DNA of 64,000 nt. It comes from Clostridium putrefaciens (lineage in GTDB: Bacteria; Bacillota; Clostridia; Clostridiales; Clostridiaceae). The notes under the pieces are model-generated. The model was not told the origin of the DNA and did not search any database. It saw only the letters and a program-made list of their open reading frames with translations. Made by a program: the position numbers and the translations under genes. Where the stretch lies: contig NZ_UFWZ01000001.1 in NCBI RefSeq assembly GCF_900461105.1, forward strand, positions 1,302,001-1,366,000, given 5' to 3'. Below are positions 45,141 through 54,788 of this stretch, piece after piece; positions within the stretch are counted from its first letter, which is position 1; the number at the start of each line of letters is the position of its first letter.

Positions 45141-45180
45141 AAATCACTATTTATTTTTTAATTATAAATAGTGATTTATA
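45141..45180. terminator. Hairpin terminator beside the IS30 right end
   Basis: A 14-bp stem (45141-45154 with 45164-45177) lies downstream of nrdJ on the minus strand and immediately next to the IS30 element. The element's flanking repeat overlaps its left arm. Confidence 0.6.
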
Positions 45181-45293
45181 TTTTCTTATTTGAACATTAA
45201 TTAATAAATATTCATCTTATAGAACATAACTTAATTATGTCATATCATAAGCTAATTGTAATAGGACAATAACTAAGTAATCTTAAAGTATTT

Positions 45294-48200
45294 TTAGCTA
45301 CATCCTGTAGTGGATCCACAATCTAGGCATACCATGCAAGTTCCATTTCTCATCATTCTAGTACTAGAACAAGTAGGGCATGTGCTTCCATAGACTCTTT
45401 CTCCGCCATGTGTATGGGACTTAATATCACTGTCTGAAGCTGTGTTTAAAACTTCAGTTAGATCTATTGGGGTAGAGATTGGTATATTTAAGTTCTCATA
45501 GCCAGCAGGTTTTATTTGACATCTTGAGTAGTCATCATTTTCTATATCTATAACTTTACTTATAAGATCAGAAATTGAGGATACATATTTTATATATGGA
45601 TGTTTTTGAACGAATCCATAAGGTTCGTATTTTTGGCCTCTAAGCATTCTTGCTATATCTGTAGCAGGAACATGATATTGAAGCATTACAGATATTGATT
45701 TAGATAAAGAGTTAAGTAGTCCTGTGATTATTGTGCCTTCTCTATCTGTAGTTATATAAATTTCTGTAATTTCTCCATTAGCATTTCTATTAACTGTAGT
45801 ATACACCTTAACATCATCTATTTGAGCTGGGTGTGTAGTTCCAGTTCTTATTCCTTCTGGTTTATCTCTTCTTGATACATTTAAAGATAAATTCATTTCA
45901 TTTGCTCTTTGTAATAGCTCTTTGTAACTAAGATCTTCTAGATTTAAATTTGCATCACTAAATAATGAAGTATTTAATGGTTGACTAGCTTTAGAAGAGT
46001 CTCTATAAAGGGAAATACCTTTTACGCCTAGTTTCCAAGAAGTTATAACAATGTCTTTAAAGTCTTCAATGGAAGCATCTTTAGGAAGATTAACAGTTTT
46101 TGAAATTGCACCAGAAATTAAAGGTGTAATAGCAGCCACCATTTTAACGTGTCCTTCTGAGGCAATATATCTCTCACCAGTACCACAAGTATTGGCAGTG
46201 TCAAATATAGCTAGATGTTCTTTTTTAAGGTGAGGTGCACCTTCAATTTTACCATCTACTATTTTGTCATATTTAAAGTCACCTTCAAAAACCTCTTTAG
46301 TTCTAGTTATATATTCGATTATGTCTGAAACCTCTGTTTCACTATAGCCAAGTGCTTTTAAAGATTCCTCTATAATAGGATTCCCAAGTGTCATGTAACC
46401 TCCACCAGATAGCTTTTTATAAACTATGTGGCTAAAGAAGGGCTCAATAGAAGTTGCAGCACAGTCCATAGCAAAGGAAATAGTTCCTGTTGGTGCTATT
46501 ACGGAAACTTGTGCATTTCTATATCCATGACTTTCACCAAGAGAAACAGCTTTTGACCACTCTTTCTTTAAGTTTTCACTTAAAAATTTTAGCTTATTAT
46601 TTACAAGTAAACTATGATTTACTTCTAAAGGTGAGTAGTTAAGATCTTCATAAGGAGACTTTAATGCTCCAGCAACTCTTGCATGATTTTTTATTACTTT
46701 AAGCATATAAGGTTTATTTATTTCATACTTTTCAAAGGTTCCTATTTCTTTTGCCATTAAAGCTGAAATTGAGTAGGAGCGAGCTGTCATTATACCTATT
46801 AAAGAAGCTGCAATGTTACGTGCTTCTTCTGAAGCATAAGGATATCCCATTACCATAAATAAAGAAGCTATGTTAGCAATACCAAGACCTGTAGTTCTAA
46901 ATAAATGGGTTCTTCTTGCAATATCTTCTGTTGGGAACTGTCCCCAATTTATTGAAGCTTCTAGTAATAGTTGATTTAAACTTACAATATGTAAATATCC
47001 ATCTAAATCAAATTTCTTAGTGTCATTATCATAAAATTTATAAACATTTATAGATGAAAGATTACAAGATGTATTATCTAAAAATGCATATTCTCCACAA
47101 GGATTAGTTGAATTTAATCTGTTATAAGGTGCATTTAATACTCCATCTTCTCCACCAGGGCATGTGTGCCACGCATTGAAAGTATCAGAAAACTGAGGAG
47201 CAGGATCTGCACATTTCCAAGAAGATTCATTAAATAGATTCCATAAATCTTGAACTTGAATTTCTTTATTTACTCTTGAATCTACTCTACCCTTTAATTC
47301 TATAGTAGCTTCTGGGTTTTTGTTTAAATCGCAAACTTTTCCCATAAACTCATCATTTATTCTTAGTGAATTATTGCTATTTTGACCAGATACAGTTTGG
47401 TAAGCTTCTCCTTCAAAGTCTGCATCATATCCCATTTTACCAAGAGCTCTTACTTTATCCTCTTCTTTAGCCTTCCAGGATATGAATTGTTCTATTTCAG
47501 GATGATCTATGTCAAGGCACACCATTTTAGCTGCGCGTCTTGTAGTTCCGCCAGACTTTATAGCACCAGCATTTCTATCAAAACCTTTTAGAAAGCTCAT
47601 CAATCCAGAAGAATATCCACCACCAGAAAGTTTTTCTCCTTCAGCTCTTAAGCTAGAGAAGTTAGTGCCGGTACCTGAACCGCCTTTAAATAGCTTTGTT
47701 TCAGTTACGTACTGCTGTGAGATAGAGTTCTTTCCTAGAAGTTTATCTTCAATTGAAACTATAAAACATGCTGAAGCTTGAGTTCTTGTATAAGAGTCAG
47801 GTGATGAGACTACAGCCTTTGTTTCTTTATCATAATAAAAGTTTCCCTGAGGTGAGCCTTTTATTCCATAACTTAAAGCAAGTCCTGTGTTAAACCATTG
47901 AGGTGAATTTGGTGCATACATTTGATTTAATAGTCCATAAACCATTTCATCATAAAATATTTCAGATTCTTCCTTAGTTTTAATTAAGTTTTCTTCTTTT
48001 AAAGACTCTACCCAAAAACTAACCATTCTGTGGGCTACCATTTTCATGCTAGTTTCTATCCCTAGTTCATTTGGAACACCAGCTTTTCTAAAATACTTTG
48101 AAGCAATTATATCACAAGCACTTTGAGAATAGCTTATAGGAAATTCTAAGTCTTTCATATCTGTAAGTACTTTTCCAGACTTGTGATCTTTTAAAAGTAC

Positions 48201-48302
48201 GTTAACTTTTTTCCACTGAAATAAATCATATACAGTTTTAGTATGGTCTTTTTCTAAGGACTTTGTATAATATCTTTTAAAGACATCTTTAATTGATTCC
48301 AT
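45294..48302 (-). CDS. nrdJ: Adenosylcobalamin-dependent ribonucleotide reductase (class II)
   Basis: A 1002-residue enzyme that makes deoxyribonucleotides without oxygen. Landmarks are WFNTGLALSYGI, SACFIVSIEDKLLGKNSI, GTGTNFSSLRAEGE, NPCGEYAFLDNTSCNLSSIN, and APTGTISFAMDCAATSIEP. The C-terminus has the zinc-type cysteine pairs CPTCSSTRMM and CMVCLDCG plus the terminal redox Cys. RBS GGAGGTG lies before ATG 48302. Two NrdR boxes upstream indicate control by deoxynucleotide status. It requires vitamin B12 uptake or synthesis elsewhere in the genome. Confidence 0.96.
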   Translation of the reverse strand: MESIKDVFKRYYTKSLEKDHTKTVYDLFQWKKVNVLLKDHKSGKVLTDMKDLEFPISYSQSACDIIASKYFRKAGVPNELGIETSMKMVAHRMVSFWVESLKEENLIKTKEESEIFYDEMVYGLLNQMYAPNSPQWFNTGLALSYGIKGSPQGNFYYDKETKAVVSSPDSYTRTQASACFIVSIEDKLLGKNSISQQYVTETKLFKGGSGTGTNFSSLRAEGEKLSGGGYSSGLMSFLKGFDRNAGAIKSGGTTRRAAKMVCLDIDHPEIEQFISWKAKEEDKVRALGKMGYDADFEGEAYQTVSGQNSNNSLRINDEFMGKVCDLNKNPEATIELKGRVDSRVNKEIQVQDLWNLFNESSWKCADPAPQFSDTFNAWHTCPGGEDGVLNAPYNRLNSTNPCGEYAFLDNTSCNLSSINVYKFYDNDTKKFDLDGYLHIVSLNQLLLEASINWGQFPTEDIARRTHLFRTTGLGIANIASLFMVMGYPYASEEARNIAASLIGIMTARSYSISALMAKEIGTFEKYEINKPYMLKVIKNHARVAGALKSPYEDLNYSPLEVNHSLLVNNKLKFLSENLKKEWSKAVSLGESHGYRNAQVSVIAPTGTISFAMDCAATSIEPFFSHIVYKKLSGGGYMTLGNPIIEESLKALGYSETEVSDIIEYITRTKEVFEGDFKYDKIVDGKIEGAPHLKKEHLAIFDTANTCGTGERYIASEGHVKMVAAITPLISGAISKTVNLPKDASIEDFKDIVITSWKLGVKGISLYRDSSKASQPLNTSLFSDANLNLEDLSYKELLQRANEMNLSLNVSRRDKPEGIRTGTTHPAQIDDVKVYTTVNRNANGEITEIYITTDREGTIITGLLNSLSKSISVMLQYHVPATDIARMLRGQKYEPYGFVQKHPYIKYVSSISDLISKVIDIENDDYSRCQIKPAGYENLNIPISTPIDLTEVLNTASDSDIKSHTHGGERVYGSTCPTCSSTRMMRNGTCMVCLDCGSTTGCS

Positions 48303-48374
48303 TTATTCAAAACACCTCCAGGTAATTTATAAAATCAAAAATCTAAGAATATAGCTTTTTAACATTACAATAGA

Positions 48375-48422
48375 AAACTATATATAGTGTGACAATTCTG
48401 CATACATCACTATATATAGTAC
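48375..48422 (-). promoter_or_regulatory. Pair of NrdR boxes upstream of nrdJ
   Basis: The 12-bp core ACTATATATAGT occurs twice, at 48377-48388 and 48409-48420, spaced 32 bp start to start (about three helical turns). Flanks give ACACTATATATAGT on the minus strand. This fits the NrdR repressor box pair found before ribonucleotide reductase genes. The pair lies about 75-120 bp before the nrdJ start. Confidence 0.8.
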
Positions 48423-48627
48423 TTATTCATTATATACAATATTTATTTTATAATCAATTTATATATTAAAGACATAAGGCATTTATATATGAGTAGACTG
48501 TTTTATCTTTATTTATGTAGTTATTGCTCTTTATTTTAAAATTTATTTATACATGGTTTGTTTCAATATAATATGCTAAAATAGTTTTTATAATAGGATG
48601 ATTTATAGTATGAGAGGAGAAAATTTT

Positions 48628-49134
48628 ATGATTAGAAATTTTGAAGATAAAAAACCAAATATACATGAAGAGGTTTTTGTAGCTGATAGTGCAGATGTAA
48701 TTGGAGATGTAACATTAGAAAGGAATGTTAATATATGGTTTGGAGCTGTGCTTAGAGCTGATGGAATGCCAATATATGTAGGCGAAGGCACTAATATTCA
48801 AGATAATTGTGTAGTACATATTCATAATGAGAAGTTTTCTACCTATATAGGAAAAAATGTAACAGTAGGTCATAGTGCTATAGTTCACGCTTGCAAGGTA
48901 GGCGATAACTGCCTTATAGGTATGGGTGCCATAATTTTAGATGGAGCTGAGATAGGTAGTAATACAATTGTTGCTGCAGGGAGCATAGTTCCTCCAGGAA
49001 AGATTATATCTCCAGGAGTTTTATGTATGGGATCACCTGTGAAGGTTTTAAGAGACCTTACAGAAGAAGAGAAATTGGAACTTATAGTTTCGGCAGAAAA
49101 TTATATTAAGCTTTCAAAACAATATAACAAATAA
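48628..49134 (+). CDS. Gamma-carbonic anhydrase-family (left-handed beta-helix) protein
   Basis: A 168-residue hexapeptide-repeat protein. Metal ligands expected for the family appear in VVHIHNEKF (His near residue 63) and GHSAIVHACKVGDN (His near 85 and 90). Also seen are RADGMPIYVGEGTNIQDN and the closing GSPVKVLRDLTEEE helix. Family members hydrate CO2 or are uncharacterised acyltransferase-like proteins. AGAGGAG lies before ATG 48628; earlier in-frame starts are upstream of it. It stands alone, divergent from nrdJ. Confidence 0.88.
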   Translation: MIRNFEDKKPNIHEEVFVADSADVIGDVTLERNVNIWFGAVLRADGMPIYVGEGTNIQDNCVVHIHNEKFSTYIGKNVTVGHSAIVHACKVGDNCLIGMGAIILDGAEIGSNTIVAAGSIVPPGKIISPGVLCMGSPVKVLRDLTEEEKLELIVSAENYIKLSKQYNK

Positions 49135-49153
49135 TATATATGAAAACATTATA

Positions 49154-49185
49154 TAAAAAAAGGACCACTAGGGCCCTTTTTTTAT
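49154..49185. terminator. Bidirectional terminator
   Basis: An A-run, a GGGCCC-like GC stem with the arms AAAAAAGG and CCTTTTTT, and a T-run lie between the convergent carbonic anhydrase-like and ATPase genes. Confidence 0.75.
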
Positions 49186-51803
49186 GCTGATTTTTTCTTC
49201 ATTCTTATAAAAATCTTAGCAATTTCATTTAATACTAATGGTATTATTGATAATCCTCCTACAAATAACCAATCGTTCATAGTAAGATCAAAGACATCAA
49301 ATACATTTGCAAGGAAGGGTACTGTTATTATTACATCTTGCAAGAATATACCAAATGCTATAGAAAATATTAAGTATTTATTTGTAAATAATCCAACTTG
49401 GAAGATGGACTTTTCTGGATGTCTCATGTTAAGTGAATGGAATAATTGAGATACACTTAATACAACAAAGGCCATAGTTTGAGCATGTTGAAGGGTATCA
49501 TATTTTGCTTCACCATATTTAAATGCAAATAGTGTAAGCGAACCAATTAAAATACCATTTAAAATTAAGAATATAGGAGTTCCACCAGAAAACAAGCTTT
49601 CTTTAGGATTTCTTGGTGGGTTATCCATTACATTTTTGTCACCAGGATCTACACCTAAGGATAGAGCAGGTAATGTATCTGTAATAAGGTTTACCCATAG
49701 TATGTGTATTGGTTTTAAAGGAGTTTCCCAGGCCAGTAATATAGCTACGAATAATGCTATTATCTCACCAAGGTTACAGGAAAGTAAAAATATTATAGAC
49801 TTTTTGATGTTGTTATATATGTTTCTACCTTCTTCAATAGCGGAAACTATAGTAGAAAAATTATCATCTGTAAGGATTATATCAGCAGCGCCTTTAGCAA
49901 CATCTGTACCAGTTATACCCATGGCAACACCAATATCAGCAGCTTTTAATGAAGGCGCATCATTAACACCATCTCCGGTCATAGAGACTGTGTTTCCTTT
50001 TGACTTGAAAGCTTTAACTATTTTTACCTTATGTTCGGGTGAAACTCTAGCAAAAACCTTATAGTTATCTATTTGAGCATTTAATTTTCCATCAGGTAAC
50101 CTTTCTATTTCAGGACCTGAAATACACTCATTTATGTCTTCAGCAATGCCTAGTTCTCTTGCTATAGCAAAAGCTGTGTTTTTGTGGTCTCCAGTTATCA
50201 TTATAGTTCGTATTCCTGATTTTTTACATATAGCTATAGAATCCTTTACCTCAAGTCTTGGTGGATCTATCATTCCAACAAGTCCTATAAAAATTAAATC
50301 TGATTCTAATAAATCTACAGTAATATCCTCGTTTGGAATAACCTTATATGCAGCACTTAATACTCTTAAAGCGCTATTAGACATGGAATTAGATGACTCC
50401 ATTATTTGAGATCTAAGATCGTCAGTAAGATCTTTTATTTCACCATTTATATAAATTTTAGTGCTTACTTTTAATAGGTTATCTACAGCACCCTTTGTAA
50501 ATACATAGTTTTGTCCATTGTATTTATTTACTGTAGTCATTAGTTTTCTGTCAGATTCAAATGGAAGTTCATCTATTCTCTCATAAGTAGAATCTAATTC
50601 TTCCTTTAGCATTCCTGCATTATCTCCAGCTACTAGAAGAGCTATTTCTGTAGGATCTCCAGTACTTGAGTCTTTAGAATAGGTAGCATCATTACATAAT
50701 ACTAATGCATCTATTAACAGTTTTTCAGAAGACTTATTTATGTCTAATTCATTTATAGGTTTTAGTCCGTCTATAGTGAAAAATTTAGTTACAGTCATTT
50801 TGTTTTGAGTTAAGGTACCTGTCTTATCTGAACATATGACGTTAACAGAACCTAATGTCTCTACAGCGGGAAGTTTTCTTACTATTGCATGTTCTTTTAT
50901 CATTCTTTGTACACCCATAGCAAGAACAATAGCTACAATAGCTGGAAGTCCTTCAGGGATTGCTGCTACTGCAAGACTAATTGCTGTAAGTAACATTTCA
51001 AAAACATCTCTTTTTTGTATTACAGATATTATGAACATAATGGCACAGATAGCAAGGGCGCCTATACCAAGAACTTTTCCAAGTTCAGCTAGCTTCTTTT
51101 GAAGAGGGGTCATTTCATTTCCTTCTTGATCTAGCATCTTAGCTATTTTACCTATTTCAGTATTCATACCTGTTGAAACAGCCACACCAGTACCCCTTCC
51201 GTAGGTGACTAAAGTTGATGAAAAGGTCATGTTCTTTTGGTCACCTAAGGCTATATCAGAGCCTTCTAGTACCAATTTACAGTTTTTTTCTACTGGAACT
51301 GATTCACCGGTTAATGCAGACTCTTCCACCTTCATATTAGCAGTACTAATTAATCTTAAATCTGCTGGTATATATCTTCCTGCATCTAATATTATTATAT
51401 CTCCAGGAACTACATTTTCTGAAGGTATTTCTAGTGAAATACCATCCCTTTTAACGATAGCTTTAGGCGTAGAAAGTTTTTTTAATGCCTCTAGAGCTTT
51501 TTCAGCCTTGGATTCTTGAACAGTTCCCACAATGGCATTAATGAATATAACCAATAAAATTATTATGGCGTCACTTATTTCCCCCATTATGCCAGAAACT
51601 AAAGCAGCTACTAAAAGTATAAATATCATAGGATCCTTAAGTTGAGACATAAATATTTGGATTCCTGTCTTTTTAGGTTTAGAAGCTAGTTTGTTTTCAC
51701 CATACTTTTCTAGACGAGACTTAGCCTCATTAGAGGATAAACCCTTAGATGGATCTACTTCTAGTTCTTTAAGGGTATCTTCAATTGTTTTTTTAAACCA
51801 CAT
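49182..51803 (-). CDS. P2-type cation-transporting ATPase (Ca2+/Mn2+ type)
   Basis: An 873-residue membrane pump. It has the N-terminal cation ATPase domain, ALTGESVPVEK (actuator TGES), PEGLPAIVAIVLAMG in helix 4, the phosphorylation motif CSDKTGTLTQNK (Asp near residue 325), TGDGVNDAPSLKAADIG, and NLITDTLPALSLGVDP in helix 6. These resemble SERCA-type site II residues. The family exports Ca2+ or Mn2+. A yybP-ykoY riboswitch directly upstream, which senses Mn2+, favours manganese export. RBS AAAGGAGATT precedes the ATG. The length is normal. Confidence 0.94.
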   Translation of the reverse strand: MWFKKTIEDTLKELEVDPSKGLSSNEAKSRLEKYGENKLASKPKKTGIQIFMSQLKDPMIFILLVAALVSGIMGEISDAIIILLVIFINAIVGTVQESKAEKALEALKKLSTPKAIVKRDGISLEIPSENVVPGDIIILDAGRYIPADLRLISTANMKVEESALTGESVPVEKNCKLVLEGSDIALGDQKNMTFSSTLVTYGRGTGVAVSTGMNTEIGKIAKMLDQEGNEMTPLQKKLAELGKVLGIGALAICAIMFIISVIQKRDVFEMLLTAISLAVAAIPEGLPAIVAIVLAMGVQRMIKEHAIVRKLPAVETLGSVNVICSDKTGTLTQNKMTVTKFFTIDGLKPINELDINKSSEKLLIDALVLCNDATYSKDSSTGDPTEIALLVAGDNAGMLKEELDSTYERIDELPFESDRKLMTTVNKYNGQNYVFTKGAVDNLLKVSTKIYINGEIKDLTDDLRSQIMESSNSMSNSALRVLSAAYKVIPNEDITVDLLESDLIFIGLVGMIDPPRLEVKDSIAICKKSGIRTIMITGDHKNTAFAIARELGIAEDINECISGPEIERLPDGKLNAQIDNYKVFARVSPEHKVKIVKAFKSKGNTVSMTGDGVNDAPSLKAADIGVAMGITGTDVAKGAADIILTDDNFSTIVSAIEEGRNIYNNIKKSIIFLLSCNLGEIIALFVAILLAWETPLKPIHILWVNLITDTLPALSLGVDPGDKNVMDNPPRNPKESLFSGGTPIFLILNGILIGSLTLFAFKYGEAKYDTLQHAQTMAFVVLSVSQLFHSLNMRHPEKSIFQVGLFTNKYLIFSIAFGIFLQDVIITVPFLANVFDVFDLTMNDWLFVGGLSIIPLVLNEIAKIFIRMKKKSA

Positions 51804-51919
51804 GAATTTTTAATCTCCTTTCTGAAAATCATATATTTATTTATTATAAAAGCGTCTTATAGCTATTATAACCCAATAACAATTTTAATAGTATAAATGG
51901 TAAATATCATAAATATCAT

Positions 51920-52043
51920 TAAAAAAGACCTATGCATAACTGAAATGTTACACATAAGTCTTACTATTTAATACAAAACCAGATGTTTTACATCGGTTGT
52001 TGGCTTTGCAACAGGATAACCTGCAAGCTACTCCCTTATGATA
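51920..52043 (-). promoter_or_regulatory. yybP-ykoY manganese riboswitch before the P-type ATPase
   Basis: On the minus strand the outer stem pairs CATAAG (52040-52035) with CTTATG (51958-51953). It is followed by the hallmark loop GGGAGTAGC and, across the aptamer, GCCAACAACC and AGTAAGAC, as in the yybP-ykoY consensus. The 3' outer strand is also part of a 16-bp terminator stem (51925-51940 with 51947-51962) ending in six T. Metal binding should hold the aptamer stem and prevent termination, turning the pump on. Confidence 0.88.
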
Positions 52044-52174
52044 TCTTACTAAATTTTTAATATCTTGATTATACATAAAATAATATATTCTGTCAATGGA
52101 CTTTCTGTTATGAGTTTAAATATTAATTTTAAGGTTTATAGGACTATATTATTAATGTATAGTATAATAATTTT

Positions 52175-52254
52175 ATATAAATATATAAATATATAAATAT
52201 ATAAATATATAAATATATAAATATATAAATATATAAATATATAAATATATAAAT
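52175..52254 (+). repeat. Ten perfect copies of an 8-bp tandem repeat
   Basis: ATATAAAT is repeated ten times without change, 36 bp upstream of the yaaR start. The tract lies in the promoter region and could vary in copy number by slippage. Confidence 0.9.
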
Positions 52255-52289
52255 AAATATAATTATTAAATAGTGAAGGAGTGTAATCT

Positions 52290-52712
52290 TTGGAAATAGG
52301 AAGAGTTAGTAAGAATACAGCTATTACCTCAGAACGAAAAAAGGTTGAAAGTAGAAAAGACTTTTCTGGAAGCTTTAGCTTTGCACGAGAAAGAAAATCT
52401 GAAGAAGATTTAAAACAAATGTTAGAGGATATAAAAAAGAAGGGCAATAGATTAGTTCTAACTAAGTGTTATTCAGATGTAATAGCATATAAAAAGATGA
52501 TAAAAGGTTACCTTGAATCTGTAATGGCTTATATGTATAGAGTAAAAAAGGATATAAGCTTTTGGCAGACACAATATTTTATTACAGTGGAAACTGTAGA
52601 TGAAAAGTTAGAGGAGTTGACTAAACTTTTACTTGGAGACGAAAGGGAAAATATAGATATTGCAGCAACTATTGATGAGATACAAGGACTAGTTTTAGAT
52701 ATCTATAGATAA
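52290..52712 (+). CDS. YaaR (DUF327) family protein
   Basis: A 140-residue, highly charged, helical cytosolic protein. The pattern FSGSFSFARERKSEEDLKQM, then TKCYSDVIAYKKMIKGYLES and the end IDEIQGLVLDIYR are typical of YaaR. The function in Bacillus and clostridia is not established. It starts at TTG 52290 after AAGGAGTG. The 8-bp tandem repeat lies just upstream. Confidence 0.82.
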   Translation: MEIGRVSKNTAITSERKKVESRKDFSGSFSFARERKSEEDLKQMLEDIKKKGNRLVLTKCYSDVIAYKKMIKGYLESVMAYMYRVKKDISFWQTQYFITVETVDEKLEELTKLLLGDERENIDIAATIDEIQGLVLDIYR

Positions 52713-52802
52713 GATAAAATATTTAAAACTTATAGACTAGTATATACATATATTAAACCAATGAAAAAGATAAATATTTCATTGATGATTAAATTTAAAT
52801 AA

Positions 52803-52856
52803 AAAAACAGATAACTTACTGTAGATATTTACCCTAAGTTATCTGATTTTTTTAAT
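52803..52856. terminator. Bidirectional terminator
   Basis: AACAGATAACTTA pairs with TAAGTTATCTGATT, with A- and T-runs outside, between the convergent yaaR and nadE genes. Confidence 0.8.
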
Positions 52857-52880
52857 ATATAATTCTAACTATAACAATTG

Positions 52881-54788
52881 TTAAATTATCCAACTATTAA
52901 AACTAGCATCCGATGGCATTTTAAGGTCGCCTCGTGGAGACAAACTTACGGTTCCAACCTTAGGGCCGTCAGGTAGTGCAGAACGCTTAAATTGTTGTGT
53001 GAAAAATCTCTTTACAAACTTATCCAACCAAAGCTTTATGGTCTCTTCATTGTAATAATCCTTAAAGCTTTCTTTTGCCAAAAATAATATTTTATCTGTA
53101 GACATTCCTTGTCTTATAAAGTAATATAAGAAGAAATCATGAAGTTCATAAGGGCCTACTATATCTTCAGTCTTTTGAGTTATGTTTCCATCCTTATCCT
53201 TTGGTAAAAGCTCAGGACTTACAGGAGTTTCTAATATATCTATTAAAGTTTTTGATACCTCATCTTTTACCTCAAATTCAGCCACATATCTAACTAAGTA
53301 TCTAACTAATGTCTTGGGTATAGAGCAGTTTACAGAGTACATTGACATATGGTCACCATTATAAGTGCACCATCCAAGTGCAAGTTCTGATAGATCACCA
53401 GTACCTATTACAAGAGCACCTTCCTTATTTGCTATATCCATTAATATTTGTGTTCTTTCTCTTGCTTGAACATTTTCATAAGTAACATCATGTATTTTTT
53501 CATCATGCCCTATATCTTTAAAATGTAAAAGAGAGGCCTTTACTATATTTATTTCTCTTAAAGTTGTTCCTAGATTAACACATAAGTCTTTAGCATTGTT
53601 ATAAGTCCTATCAGTAGTCCCAAAGCCTGGCATAGTAATTGTAAGTATATTTTCCCTTTTGATATTTAGCATATCAAAGGTTTTAAGTATTACTAAAAGT
53701 GCTAGGGTGGAATCAAGGCCACCGGAAATTCCTAGGACTACCTTTTTACAACCTGTATGCTCTAACCGTTTAGCAAGAGAAGAGGTCTGGATATTAAATA
53801 TTTCCTTGCATCTTTCTTTTCTTTCAAGGATGTCCTTTGGAACAAAGGGGTGTTTATCTAAAAGTCGATCAAATTTTCCATAGGATAAATCATTAAATTT
53901 AAATTTAATAGTTGTTAGAACTGATTCTTTTAAGCCAGGATTTTTCTTAAAACTAGTGTTTTTTAGTCTTTCACTTTCTATCCTATCTATATCCACTATA
54001 GACGTAATAACCTGATTTTCTCTTTGAAATCTCTCGTTTTCTTTTAAAAGAGTACCATTTTCTGATATTAAAAGGTGACCACTAAATAATAAATCTGTAG
54101 TGGATTCATGGACACCACTAGAAGAATATATATAGGAACATAATCCTTTAGCACTTTGAGACAAAACTAAATTTTTTCTGTAATCATATTTTCCTATTAT
54201 TTCATTAGAAGCAGACAGATTGCCTATTATATTTGCACCATTTAGTGCAAGAAGAGAACTTGGAGGTATAGTCACCCAAAGGTCTTCACATATTTCAAAG
54301 GCAATTTTATAAGTTCCGTCAGTAAATATAATATTCGTTCCAAAAGGAATGGAATCTTGAAATTTTAAATTGATATTTGTAGTTTCAATGTCTAGTCCTT
54401 CTGTAAACCATCTTCCTTCATAAAACTCACTATAATTTGGAAGATAACTTTTAGGAACTATTCCAAGAACCTTTCCATCTAAAATTATATAAGCTGCGTT
54501 ATATAATTTGCTATTATAGTGTAGGGGAGCTCCAACTGCCATCAATATGTCTTTACCCTTGCTATAAATACATAAGCTTTCTAAAGCCTTTTCAGATTTA
54601 TTTAGCAATTGATTTTGTAGAAAAAGATCGCCACAGCTGTAAGACGTAATTGAAAGCTCTGGAAATATAAGAACCTTACAATTTTCAATTAAAGCCTTGT
54701 CTATACAGATTTTAATATTCTCTAAGTTATAATTAACATCGGATACTTTGGTTATTGGGCACGCTGCCCCAACCCTTATAAAATTCAT
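52881..54788 (-). CDS. nadE: Glutamine-dependent NAD+ synthetase
   Basis: A 635-residue two-domain enzyme making NAD from deamido-NAD. The N-terminal nitrilase domain (1-270) has the Glu in FPELSITSYSCGD, a Lys in VPKSYLPNY and the nucleophile Cys in FEICEDLWV. The C-terminal ATP pyrophosphatase domain has the P-loop GISGGLDSTLAL near residue 345 and GTGDLSELALGW. The length matches long-form NadE. It starts at ATG 54788 after GAGGTGATA. A possible attenuator lies upstream. Confidence 0.95.
   Translation of the reverse strand: MNFIRVGAACPITKVSDVNYNLENIKICIDKALIENCKVLIFPELSITSYSCGDLFLQNQLLNKSEKALESLCIYSKGKDILMAVGAPLHYNSKLYNAAYIILDGKVLGIVPKSYLPNYSEFYEGRWFTEGLDIETTNINLKFQDSIPFGTNIIFTDGTYKIAFEICEDLWVTIPPSSLLALNGANIIGNLSASNEIIGKYDYRKNLVLSQSAKGLCSYIYSSSGVHESTTDLLFSGHLLISENGTLLKENERFQRENQVITSIVDIDRIESERLKNTSFKKNPGLKESVLTTIKFKFNDLSYGKFDRLLDKHPFVPKDILERKERCKEIFNIQTSSLAKRLEHTGCKKVVLGISGGLDSTLALLVILKTFDMLNIKRENILTITMPGFGTTDRTYNNAKDLCVNLGTTLREINIVKASLLHFKDIGHDEKIHDVTYENVQARERTQILMDIANKEGALVIGTGDLSELALGWCTYNGDHMSMYSVNCSIPKTLVRYLVRYVAEFEVKDEVSKTLIDILETPVSPELLPKDKDGNITQKTEDIVGPYELHDFFLYYFIRQGMSTDKILFLAKESFKDYYNEETIKLWLDKFVKRFFTQQFKRSALPDGPKVGTVSLSPRGDLKMPSDASFNSWII

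Noticed and set aside
47382-47781. Plus-strand frames inside nrdJ
   Set aside because: They are opposite-strand shadows of a well-conserved enzyme, without ribosome sites.
48303-48597. Cobalamin riboswitch before nrdJ
   Set aside because: No B12-box-like core was found; the NrdR box pair explains the conserved sequence better.
52136-52447. Minus-strand frame with repeated Tyr-Ile residues
   Set aside because: The repeats come from the 8-bp DNA tandem repeat and the frame overlaps yaaR.
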